Positions 1 to 5,950 are shown, counted from the stretch's first letter. The stretch is 7,138 bases of DNA from Bacillota bacterium (GCA_017861355.1 JAGFXQ010000283.1:1-7138), one strand, 5' to 3'. Program-made: numbers and translations. The notes: generated by a model not told the origin, from the sequence alone.

Positions 1-48
1 GGCATTATATGGTTAAATCGGAGTAGCGGATATTGTGGGAGGGTGTTT

Positions 49-882
49 ATGGGAAAAGAGAAGCTGAAAGAAATATTACTAGCGATTAGAGAAGACAATT
101 ATTCGGTACCACAGGGCTTAATGCCATTTGAATTATCAATGGAGATGATGGATTATATCGGAGATACGGATGACGAACTTCGGGATGATTTGATACTATC
201 GAACCTGTCGAAGTGGATCATCGATGGGATCTTATCCAATGATGAGATTAAGAAATTACTTAACGTAGCAACGGATGAAAAGCACCTATATCAGGGGATG
301 GGTGAAAGCAATGACACAGTATTCTGCAGGACCTTCTCCGTGCTGGTGGTTGCATTAATTATATATAAACATCGAATGGATCACTTCCTCGCGAAGGAAG
401 AACTTCAGGATGTTTTAAGTAAGGTTCTTGGATTTTATAATGAAGACCTGGACGTCAGAGGCTATATCGACGGGAAAGGTTGGGCACATGGAGCAGCTCA
501 TGGTGCAGATGCACTCGATGAACTGGCGAGATGTGAAGAACTTGGACGGGAAGAGCTATTGCAAATCCTTAATTCTATTTATAAGAAAGTAAATATCAGC
601 CACTATGGATATATACACTTTGAAGAGGAACGAATGATTACCGCAGTGAAGGCAGTTCTTGAGAGAAAAGTGATATCGGATGAACAAGTAGAAGCTTGGA
701 TCCGTGGTTTTGCAATGATAGAGAAGTCGGGAATATATCAGGAAGATCAAGTGATGGCCTTTAATATTCATACATTTCTGCAGAGCTTATACTTTAGATT
801 GATCGATCATCCGGATTATGTTTTATATGGTGCAATCGTAAAAGAAGTTCTGATGCTGATCAACCGATTCAATAAATTATAA
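49..882 (+). CDS. DUF2785 family protein, function unknown
   Basis: Predicted soluble protein of 277 residues with no signal peptide or obvious membrane segment; it looks all-helical and acidic. The most recognisable stretch is GWAHGAAHGAD at about residues 144-154, preceded by RGYIDGK, which I associate with the DUF2785 family. The family has no established function and none is assigned here; the paired histidines could be a functional site, but that is inference. ATG 49 is chosen over the in-frame GTG at 43 because the ribosome binding site GGAGG lies at 38-42, six bases before ATG 49 and directly against the GTG. The gene ends at a TAA, 249 bases before obg. No convincing terminator follows, but a separate promoter lies in the gap, so it is probably not part of the obg operon. 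Family assignment is fairly sure; role unknown. Confidence 0.8.
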   Translation: MGKEKLKEILLAIREDNYSVPQGLMPFELSMEMMDYIGDTDDELRDDLILSNLSKWIIDGILSNDEIKKLLNVATDEKHLYQGMGESNDTVFCRTFSVLVVALIIYKHRMDHFLAKEELQDVLSKVLGFYNEDLDVRGYIDGKGWAHGAAHGADALDELARCEELGREELLQILNSIYKKVNISHYGYIHFEEERMITAVKAVLERKVISDEQVEAWIRGFAMIEKSGIYQEDQVMAFNIHTFLQSLYFRLIDHPDYVLYGAIVKEVLMLINRFNKL

Positions 883-944
883 TTTTAAAATCGAGAAATA
901 ATGATTATCGGAGACAAAGATAACGTTGTCATCTGGGATAAAGC

Positions 945-973
945 TTGTTTTTCGCAGATTTTTTGATTATAAT
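945..973 (+). promoter_or_regulatory. Sigma-A-type promoter for the obg operon
   Basis: TTGTTT (945-950), a 17-base spacer, then a perfect TATAAT (968-973). Transcription would start near 980 and give a leader of about 150 bases before obg. The -35 box matches consensus in four of six positions. No other pair with correct spacing stands out in the 883-1131 gap. Confidence 0.5.
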
Positions 974-1131
974 AAGCATGATAGATTTTGGAAACAATAT
1001 GGTTATAGTTTTAAATAGAGAGGACAACGCGTTTATTCATGATTATCGCTAAGATGCAGATTTTGCACTAGCCGGAAGTTGTAATGGCTCCTATGATAAG
1101 TAATTGTAAACAGCGTTGAACAGGTGATAAA

Positions 1132-2415
1132 ATGTTTGCAGACAGAGCGGAGATTCATATCAAGTCTGGAAAAGGCGGAGATGGACATGTTAGCTTTCGT
1201 AAGGAGATCTTTGTTCCGGCCGGCGGTCCCGATGGTGGTGATGGCGGAAGAGGCGGAGACTTGATCTTTGAAGTGGATGAAGGCTTAAATACCTTGACTG
1301 ATTTTCGATATGTAAGGAAATACAGTGCCGAAGACGGCGAAAATGGCATGAAGAAGCGTTGCCATGGTAAGGACGGCAGCGATTTGATTGTTAAAGTACC
1401 GGCAGGTACTGTAATTAAGGAGAAAGAGTCAGGGAAAGTAGTAGCAGATATGTCCCATGGACACAATCGCGAAGTGATTCTTCGAGGAGGCCGTGGTGGT
1501 AAGGGAAATCAACATTATGCAACACCTACCATGCAGGTTCCAAAGTATGCACAGCCTGGACAAAAGGCTCAGGAAATGGATGTCTTGCTGGAACTTAAGG
1601 TAATTGCTGATGTTGGTCTGGTAGGTTTTCCGAACGTAGGAAAATCAACTTTGTTATCTCGTGTAACCAATGCTAGGCCGAAGATCGGTAACTATCATTT
1701 TACAACCTTAAGCCCGAATCTTGGCGTAGTTGATCTGGAAGGCGGCGGTTTTGTCATCGCAGATATTCCTGGGTTAATTGAAGGCGCTTCGGAAGGCTTA
1801 GGACTCGGACATGAATTCTTAAGACATATTGAGCGAACTAAGGTTATCATTCATCTCGTTGATGCTGCTTCTACCGAAGGCAGAGACCCGATTGAAGATA
1901 TTGAGATGATTAATGCAGAATTAGTTGCATATAATCCCGAACTGGCAAAGCGTCCTCAGGTGATCGCTGCAAATAAGACGGATGCCATGCTCGAAGAGGA
2001 TGCAGAAGAGATCATCAAGAAAATTCATGATAAATATGAGCCACAGGGCATTCCGGTGTTTGCGATCTCCGCGGTAAGCGGTAAGGGAATGAAAGAGCTA
2101 TTATATCATGTCAAAGGAATGCTTGATCAGCTCGACAGTACGCCGATTGTATTCGAGAAGGAATACTTCCCGGAGGATATGGCAAACTCTAGTTTACCCT
2201 TCGATGTGTGGAAGGAAGATGAGCGCCTATATGCCGTGGAAGGACCACGTATTGAGAGAATGCTTGGCTATACGAACCTGGATTCTGAGAAGGGCTTTGA
2301 GTTCTTCCAGAAGTTCCTGAAGGAAAATGGTATCTTAGAGAAGCTCGAAGAGCTTGGAATTTCAGAAGGCGATACGGTAAGGATGTATGGATTAAGCTTT
2401 GATTATTACAAATAA
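1132..2415 (+). CDS. obg: GTPase Obg (ObgE/CgtA), ribosome assembly
   Basis: Obg-family GTPase of 427 residues, a normal length. It acts in late assembly of the 50S subunit and links ribosome state to growth and stress through GTP/GDP and (p)ppGpp binding; it is cytoplasmic and ribosome-associated (family knowledge). Domains in order: glycine-rich Obg fold at about 1-158, starting MFADRAEIHIKSGKGGDG; G domain with P-loop GFPNVGKST (165-173), switch II DIPGL (211-215), base-specificity motif NKTD (281-284) and SAVSGKG (313-319); and a C-terminal OCT domain from about 345 to 427. All nucleotide-binding motifs are intact. The start is supported by AGGTGA (1122-1127), four bases before the ATG. 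It heads the obg-yhbY-nadD-yqeK-rsfS cluster; yhbY follows after 48 bases. The ribosomal protein genes rplU and rpmA, often just upstream of obg in Firmicutes, are absent here. Confidence 0.97.
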   Translation: MFADRAEIHIKSGKGGDGHVSFRKEIFVPAGGPDGGDGGRGGDLIFEVDEGLNTLTDFRYVRKYSAEDGENGMKKRCHGKDGSDLIVKVPAGTVIKEKESGKVVADMSHGHNREVILRGGRGGKGNQHYATPTMQVPKYAQPGQKAQEMDVLLELKVIADVGLVGFPNVGKSTLLSRVTNARPKIGNYHFTTLSPNLGVVDLEGGGFVIADIPGLIEGASEGLGLGHEFLRHIERTKVIIHLVDAASTEGRDPIEDIEMINAELVAYNPELAKRPQVIAANKTDAMLEEDAEEIIKKIHDKYEPQGIPVFAISAVSGKGMKELLYHVKGMLDQLDSTPIVFEKEYFPEDMANSSLPFDVWKEDERLYAVEGPRIERMLGYTNLDSEKGFEFFQKFLKENGILEKLEELGISEGDTVRMYGLSFDYYK

Positions 2416-2463
2416 ATCGTAACCGAAAAGTTCATAGTAGTTACATTTGAAAGGAGTATACAG

Positions 2464-2781
2464 ATGACAACAAAGCAAAGAGCTTATTTAAAAGGCTTAG
2501 CAATGACAATAGAACCGATCTACCAGATTGGTAAATCTGCTTTAACACCCGAGATTACCCAAGGTGTCTCGGAAGCACTGGAAGCACGGGAATTGATTAA
2601 AATCAGTGTGTTGAAGAATTGCTCGGATGACCCGAAGGAGATGGCACAGATCTTATCAGAGCGTACCCATTCTGAGGTGGTTCAGGTGATTGGCAAGAAG
2701 ATCGTTCTCTATAGAGAATCGAAGGACAAGAAGAAAATTGTCCTCCCGGTTGAAAAGAAATCCAAGACGAAGGAAATCTAA
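2464..2781 (+). CDS. yhbY: YhbY/YqeI-type CRM-domain RNA-binding protein
   Basis: Small protein of 105 residues made of a single CRM (CRS1-YhbY) domain, the family associated with pre-50S ribosomal particles and ribosome assembly. Visible family features are the start KQRAYLKGLA, the segment PIYQIGKSALTPEI, the helix EALEARELIKISVLKNC and the last strand VVQVIGKKIVLYRESK. The loop that in E. coli and Bacillus members reads GxxG is GKSA here (residues 23-26), so its second glycine is missing; I believe related Clostridia also vary here. The tail beyond residue 88 is lysine-rich and basic, fitting an RNA binder. The start is clear: AAGGAG (2451-2456) lies seven bases before the ATG. It sits between obg and nadD, as commonly seen in this group. 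Confidence 0.93.
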   Translation: MTTKQRAYLKGLAMTIEPIYQIGKSALTPEITQGVSEALEARELIKISVLKNCSDDPKEMAQILSERTHSEVVQVIGKKIVLYRESKDKKKIVLPVEKKSKTKEI

Positions 2782-2898
2782 ATATAGAGATCCAAATACA
2801 GACAGAAATAATGAAATCTATATGTGTGATCTTTATTAAGAAATGGAATGATTGATGCTATCCTGGCCTGTCGTGGCCATGTGGAGGTTTGTGGACAG

Positions 2899-3519
2899 AT
2901 GAAGAAAATCGGAATTATGGGAGGAACCTTTAATCCCATTCATAACGGGCATTTATTTCTGGCGGAGAATGCTTACGAGCAGATCGGCCTGGAGGAAGTA
3001 CTCTTTATGCCCTCAAAAAATCCACCCCATAAGGTAAAGCCGCAAATGGTCACGGATCAGCAGAGAGTGGATATGATTTTATTGGCGATTCAGGGAAATC
3101 CGCATTTTTCCATATCTACAGTAGAATTGAAGCGTGACGGATATACCTATACGGCTGATACTTTGTCACTATTGACGAAAGAGAATCCCGACGTCCGATA
3201 TTATTTTATTGTAGGAGCAGATTCTTTACTAATGATGCATCAATGGTACCAGCCGCAGATTGTGTTCGATCATTGTACGGTTGTGGCGGCGGCCAGAGAT
3301 CAGGTAGACTTGGAGAAGCTGGCTCATTGTGCAGCAGATTTGAAAGAACACTACAATGCTGATATTCAACTTGTCAAGATGCCAACGATGCAGATCTCCT
3401 CTGCGGATATCCGTGAAAGAGTGGCACAAAATAAGACGATTCATTATTACCTGCCGGATCAGGTAATGGAATATATCGAGAAGCATCAGCTATATCGAAT
3501 TTTACCGGAGGGTGAATAA
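2899..3519 (+). CDS. nadD: Nicotinate-nucleotide adenylyltransferase NadD
   Basis: Transfers AMP from ATP to nicotinate mononucleotide, giving deamido-NAD, the penultimate step of NAD synthesis; cytoplasmic. The 206 residues match the usual length. The nucleotidyltransferase signature GGTFNPIHNGH (residues 8-18) contains the HxGH site (H15-H18), followed by PSKNPPHK (38-45) and the ATP-binding ISSADIR (166-172), which matches the family pattern ISSTxIR apart from Ala for Thr. ATG 2899 is preferred: the protein then begins MKKIGIMGGTFNP as expected, and GGAGG (2883-2887) lies 11 bases upstream, slightly far. An in-frame ATG at 2848 would add 17 residues with no family similarity and no good ribosome binding site. 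The stop is two bases before yqeK, so the two are almost certainly cotranscribed. Confidence 0.96.
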   Translation: MKKIGIMGGTFNPIHNGHLFLAENAYEQIGLEEVLFMPSKNPPHKVKPQMVTDQQRVDMILLAIQGNPHFSISTVELKRDGYTYTADTLSLLTKENPDVRYYFIVGADSLLMMHQWYQPQIVFDHCTVVAAARDQVDLEKLAHCAADLKEHYNADIQLVKMPTMQISSADIRERVAQNKTIHYYLPDQVMEYIEKHQLYRILPEGE

Positions 3520-3521
3520 AC

Positions 3522-4106
3522 ATGGATCTGGAAATACTGCGGGACATCATGAAACAACTATTAAAACAACCGCGTTATATTCATAGCCTCGGAGTCGAAG
3601 AGGTAGCTTGCGATCTTGCTGTAATCTATGGTTATGATGCTGAGAAAGCAAGTATCGCCGGTATATTACACGATTGTGCGAGAAATCTGTCCGATGCTGA
3701 GCTGTTGAGCTGTTGTGAACAATACCATCTACAGGTCACGGAGATGGAAGCAAAATGCCCTTTTTTACTTCATGGTAAAGTAGGGGCTGCCTTTGCCAAA
3801 GATTTGTATGGTATAACGGACACTGAGATCATTAACTCAATTACCAATCATACCTGTGGCAGACCGAATATGAGCCTACTGGAGAAGATTATATTCATAG
3901 CAGATTATATTGAACCTTATCGTAAGCCTTTACCCAGGATTGATGAAATTCGAAGAATGGCTTATAATGATCTTGACCGGGCATTAGTAATGATCCTTGA
4001 GAATACGTTGAATTATCTGGAACAGTCGAAGGCTGAGATTGATACAATGACAGTAGATACCTATGAATATTACAAAAAGTTGTTGCGGACAGAGGATGAG
4101 CAGTGA
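3522..4106 (+). CDS. yqeK: YqeK HD-domain hydrolase, symmetrical Ap4A hydrolase family
   Basis: HD-domain metal-dependent phosphohydrolase of 194 residues. Members of the YqeK family split diadenosine tetraphosphate symmetrically to ADP (family knowledge, not shown by this sequence). The expected metal ligands are present in order: H21 in RYIHSLGVE, H50-D51 in GILHDCARN, H84 in LLHGKVGAA, H110 in ITNHTCGRPNMS, and D128 in IADYIEP. The GRPNMS signature typical of the family is intact. The ribosome binding site GGAGG (3507-3511) lies inside the last codons of nadD, ten bases before this ATG, which indicates translational coupling. The stop TGA (4104-4106) overlaps another ATG at 4106 that opens only a five-codon frame. 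The protein is cytoplasmic. Confidence 0.93.
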   Translation: MDLEILRDIMKQLLKQPRYIHSLGVEEVACDLAVIYGYDAEKASIAGILHDCARNLSDAELLSCCEQYHLQVTEMEAKCPFLLHGKVGAAFAKDLYGITDTEIINSITNHTCGRPNMSLLEKIIFIADYIEPYRKPLPRIDEIRRMAYNDLDRALVMILENTLNYLEQSKAEIDTMTVDTYEYYKKLLRTEDEQ

Positions 4107-4157
4107 TGGACGATCGTCTGTAAACAGAGGAAGAATAAAGGAAAAGAAATGCTAGAA

Positions 4158-4252
4158 TTAAAAAGGCAAGATTTCCTTGAGTTTAAAAGTCGATAAATCC
4201 TAAAGTTAAAAAGTAAGAATTCCTAAAGACAAATAAGCAAGAATTCCTTAGG
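4158..4252 (+). repeat. Degenerate 24-bp tandem repeat, about four copies
   Basis: Four consecutive units at 4158-4181, 4182-4205, 4206-4228 and 4229-4252 (24, 24, 23 and 24 bases). Each starts as an A-rich run like TTAAAAAG, continues AAGAATTCC and ends TAAAG or TTAGG. A fifth partial unit (TTAAGGCA) may follow at 4253. Similarity is visible by eye but not exact, so the array is old or under weak constraint. It fills most of the gap between yqeK and rsfS and contains no gene or terminator that I can support. Confidence 0.6.
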
Positions 4253-4293
4253 TTAAGGCATAATTGCAGTTATGAGATAGAAAGGGGATTGCA

Positions 4294-4650
4294 ATGGACA
4301 ATTCAAAGAAAATGGTTAGGCTTGCATATCAAGCATTGGATGAAAAGAAGGGTGAAGATATCACAGTGATTGAGATTAAAGATATCTCCATCATAGCAGA
4401 TTACTTTATTATTGCAAACGGAACAAACTCCTCACAGGTAGATGCACTTGTTAATGCAGTGAATCAGACCTTGGGTAAGGAAGGATTTGAACCGAAGAGG
4501 ATTGAAGGCGTGAGAAGTGCCAGCTGGATTCTGATGGATTACGGCGATGTGGTGGTTCATGTATTCTCGAAAGAAGATCGTCTGTTCTACAATCTTGAGC
4601 GCATCTGGAGAGACGGTAAGACCGTAAGCAAAGAACAACTCGAGGATTAA
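4294..4650 (+). CDS. rsfS: Ribosomal silencing factor RsfS (iojap family)
   Basis: Protein of 118 residues, normal for the family. RsfS binds L14 on the 50S subunit and blocks subunit joining when nutrients are short, silencing translation (family knowledge). Family signatures are IIADYFIIANGTNSSQVDAL in the first half, followed by EGVRSASWILMDYGDVVVHVFS and RLFYNLERIW. The start is supported by AAAGGGG (4281-4287), six bases before the ATG. It is the last gene of the obg operon; a strong terminator follows at 4713. Neighbours obg and yhbY share the ribosome assembly theme. The 187-base gap from yqeK is unusual for an otherwise tight operon and is filled by degenerate repeats. Confidence 0.96.
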   Translation: MDNSKKMVRLAYQALDEKKGEDITVIEIKDISIIADYFIIANGTNSSQVDALVNAVNQTLGKEGFEPKRIEGVRSASWILMDYGDVVVHVFSKEDRLFYNLERIWRDGKTVSKEQLED

Positions 4651-4663
4651 TCGTTACTAGAGA

Positions 4664-4706
4664 ATGATACGATAGAAAGTATGCTTTGCGAACTTTCTAT
4701 TGTCAT
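4664..4706 (+). other. Long hairpin in the rsfS 3' untranslated region
   Basis: ATAGAAAGT (4672-4680) pairs perfectly with ACTTTCTAT (4692-4700) around an 11-base loop. The stem extends outward through G-U, C-G and A-T pairs (4669-4671 with 4701-4703) and, after a two-base bulge, three more pairs (4664-4666 with 4704-4706). No U-tract follows, so it is not itself a standard terminator. It lies seven bases before the terminator hairpin and may protect the 3' end of the mRNA (inference). Confidence 0.55.
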
Positions 4707-4712
4707 GAATGA

Positions 4713-4767
4713 AAAAGCCTCTCCGGTGTTCAGATGGTATGATCTGAAGTAACTGGAAAGGCTTTTG
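4713..4767. terminator. Bidirectional rho-independent terminator between rsfS and lexA
   Basis: Long hairpin with three paired blocks: AAAAGCCT (4713-4720) with AGGCTTTT (4759-4766), TCCGGT (4722-4727) with ACTGGA (4752-4757, one G-U pair), and TCAGAT (4730-4735) with ATCTGA (4742-4747) around the loop GGTATG. On the + strand it ends in TTTTGTTGTT. Read on the - strand the stem runs into TTTTT followed by CATTC, so it can also stop transcripts from lexA. It closes the obg operon and lies between convergent genes. Confidence 0.88.
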
Positions 4768-4913
4768 TTGTTCTATGAAATCTTATTGTTGTTCTATGAA
4801 ATCTTATTGTTGTTCTATGAAATCTTATTGTTGTTCTATGAAATCTTTCTTATTGTTGTTCTATGAAATCTTATTGTTATTCTATGAAATCCTTTTGTTG
4901 CTTTGTGAAATCA
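4763..4913. repeat. 21-bp tandem repeat array, seven copies
   Basis: Units begin at 4763, 4784, 4805, 4826, 4851, 4872 and 4893, each 21 bases, with a TTCT insertion (4847-4850) between copies four and five. A typical unit reads TATTGTTG then TTCTATGAAATCT. Copies two to five are identical, the first differs by one base, and the last two have several changes. The first unit overlaps the T-tract of the terminator and the last ends three bases before the lexA stop codon. A frame through the array (from the ATG at 4775) gives only the low-complexity heptad MKSYCCS and is not credible as a gene. There are no spacers, so this is not a CRISPR array. Confidence 0.95.
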
Positions 4914-4916
4914 TTC

Positions 4917-5534
4917 TTAGGAAAACATTCGGAATAATCCGATTACTTTACCTTGAATATTCAGATCAGATACGATGATGGGCTCCATTGTATCATTCTC
5001 AGGCTGTAAGCGATAGTAGCCGTTCTCCTTGTAAAAGGTCTTAACCGTTACCTCTTCATCCATAAGAGCAACGACATAATCTCCATTCTTCGCATGAGTT
5101 TGCTTCTGAACTAAGATCTTATCACCGTTATAGATTCCTGCATTGATCATGCTGTCGCCTTTTACCTTAAGCATAAAGGTGTCTTCGTTCGGCATATATT
5201 CTGCTGGAATCGGAAAGTAGCTGTCAATATTCTCAACTGCAAGAATCGGTTGACCTGCTGTAATAGTACCCACAATCGGTACATTCACAAGATCCCGTCT
5301 TGTCAGGTTAAATTCATCATCAATAATCTCAATTGCACGCGGTTTGGATGGATCACGGCGAATATAACCGTTCTTCTCCAAAGTCTCAAGGTGGGAATGC
5401 ACGGAAGAGGTTGATTTTAGCTTCACGGCTTCACATATCTCACGTACTGCCGGCGGATATCCTTTGTTAATTATCTGAGATTTTAAATATTCGAGTATTT
5501 CCTTCTGCTTATTGCTTATTCTACCATAGCCCAT
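4917..5534 (-). CDS. lexA: LexA, SOS repressor (autoproteolytic)
   Basis: Transcriptional repressor of the DNA-damage (SOS) regulon, 205 residues from the chosen start. An N-terminal winged-helix DNA-binding domain at about 1-70 contains YPPAVREIC and the recognition helix STSSVHSHLETLEKNGYI. The C-terminal S24 peptidase domain has the self-cleavage site A93-G94 (in TITAGQP), the nucleophile S128 (in KGDSMI) and the general base K165 (in VTVKTF), all intact, so RecA-stimulated cleavage should work. The start at 5534 (MGYGRISNKQ) is preferred over the ATG at 5552: GGAGG (5550-5546) can only serve the inner ATG (11 bases), and the predicted transcript starts near 5560, too close for the outer one. 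It is divergent from the LysM gene and convergent with rsfS. Its promoter overlaps LexA-like boxes, implying autoregulation. Confidence 0.97.
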   Translation of the reverse strand: MGYGRISNKQKEILEYLKSQIINKGYPPAVREICEAVKLKSTSSVHSHLETLEKNGYIRRDPSKPRAIEIIDDEFNLTRRDLVNVPIVGTITAGQPILAVENIDSYFPIPAEYMPNEDTFMLKVKGDSMINAGIYNGDKILVQKQTHAKNGDYVVALMDEEVTVKTFYKENGYYRLQPENDTMEPIIVSDLNIQGKVIGLFRMFS

Positions 5535-5566
5535 ATAAGTACCAGCCTCCATTTCCTATTTGCACC

Positions 5567-5595
5567 ATTATATCATACTTAAAATTAAAATGCAA
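5567..5595 (-). promoter_or_regulatory. lexA promoter (extended -10)
   Basis: Read on the - strand: TTGCAT (5595-5590), a 17-base spacer, then TATAAT (5572-5567) preceded by TGA, an extended -10 element. Transcription would start near 5560, giving a leader of about 26 bases to the ATG at 5534. The -35 box touches the first LexA-like box (5594-5607). Confidence 0.7.
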
Positions 5596-5719
5596 AACCT
5601 ATGTTCTGAAAAACGAAAAAATGTTTGTAAAACAAAATATATGTTCGAAAACTGTTGACAAACATATGTTTGTTATATATAATCAGTATATAGAAACAAG
5701 TGTTCGTATCATATGTTCG
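5594..5719. promoter_or_regulatory. Cluster of up to six LexA-box-like operators
   Basis: Sites resembling the Firmicutes SOS palindrome CGAAC-N4-GTTYG lie at 5594-5607 (AAAACCTATGTTCT), 5614-5627 (CGAAAAAATGTTTG), 5634-5647 (AAAATATATGTTCG), 5659-5672 (CAAACATATGTTTG), 5693-5706 (GAAACAAGTGTTCG) and 5706-5719 (GTATCATATGTTCG). Matches to the ten fixed positions are 7, 9, 7, 9, 8 and 7. The best palindrome, 5658-5673, is perfect over 16 bases. The right half (GTTCG or GTTTG) is well kept in most sites while the left half varies. The first box overlaps the edge of the lexA -35, the fourth sits in the spacer of the divergent promoter, and the fifth and sixth lie just after its start. The 5614, 5659 and 5693 sites are the most reliable; the weaker ones could be chance in AT-rich DNA. 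Confidence 0.75.
5655..5683 (+). promoter_or_regulatory. Consensus SOS promoter for the LysM gene
   Basis: Perfect TTGACA (5655-5660), a 17-base spacer and perfect TATAAT (5678-5683), facing the LysM gene. The spacer and the last bases of the -35 contain the 16-bp palindrome ACAAACATATGTTTGT, a near-ideal LexA box. A promoter this strong with an embedded operator suggests tight repression and high output on DNA damage (inference). Transcription would start near 5690. Confidence 0.85.
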
Positions 5720-5950
5720 TGTTGATCGGAATAATTTTTATAAAAGTTTTTTTGTTTAGACATCAGATGACCATAACCCATAATATACTGAGACAAATGA
5801 GAGATAGCAATAAGCTGTTGACTCATACAAATAGATCATTATTGATGCTTTGATCCGTAGATATGTTCCTATTGAATTAAGAAGAAGCATAGTTCGGATC
5901 AGCAATAAATAATATTACTAAAGAGATAAAACCTTGGGAGGGTATGTAAG

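Larger units (their letters stand above)
5535..5950. other. lexA / LysM gene divergent regulatory region
   Basis: Stretch of 416 bases without a gene. The lexA-proximal half (5560-5720) holds both divergent promoters and a cluster of LexA-box-like sites, each listed separately. The rest (about 5690-5950) would be an unusually long, roughly 260-base leader for the LysM gene. I see stops in all frames there, an AT-only weak palindrome followed by seven T at about 5734-5754, and a 7-bp inverted repeat TGATCCG (5851-5857) / CGGATCA (5895-5901). No small gene or known riboswitch is recognisable. Confidence 0.6.

Noticed and set aside
43..48. GTG start for the DUF2785 gene
   Set aside because: The GGAGG site touches this codon; ATG 49 has correct spacing.
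912..930. Terminator after the DUF2785 gene
   Set aside because: Only a five-base stem (GACAA/TTGTC) without a following T-run; it is not a convincing terminator.
2108..2320. Frame inside obg on the + strand
   Set aside because: It lies wholly within the OCT-domain part of obg in another frame, with no ribosome binding site or family features.
2848..2898. Upstream ATG extension of nadD
   Set aside because: It has no ribosome binding site, and the added residues do not resemble NadD, which normally begins at MKKIGIMGGTF.
4763..4913. CRISPR array
   Set aside because: The units are directly adjacent with no unique spacers, and no cas gene is nearby.
4775..4978. Open frame encoding repeated MKSYCCS heptads
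   Set aside because: It arises because the 21-bp repeat length is a multiple of three. It has no ribosome binding site, is low complexity and runs antisense into the lexA end.
5535..5552. Upstream ATG extension of lexA
   Set aside because: It would be only about eight bases from the predicted transcript start and lacks a usable ribosome binding site; its own first codons contain the GGAGG that serves ATG 5534.
5734..5754. Terminator or attenuator in the LysM gene leader
   Set aside because: The palindrome before the T-run is only A/T with no loop and would be too weak to stop transcription reliably.
5818..5846. Second promoter TTGACT before the LysM gene
   Set aside because: The -10 at the right spacing (ATTGAT) is poor compared with the perfect promoter at 5655-5683.
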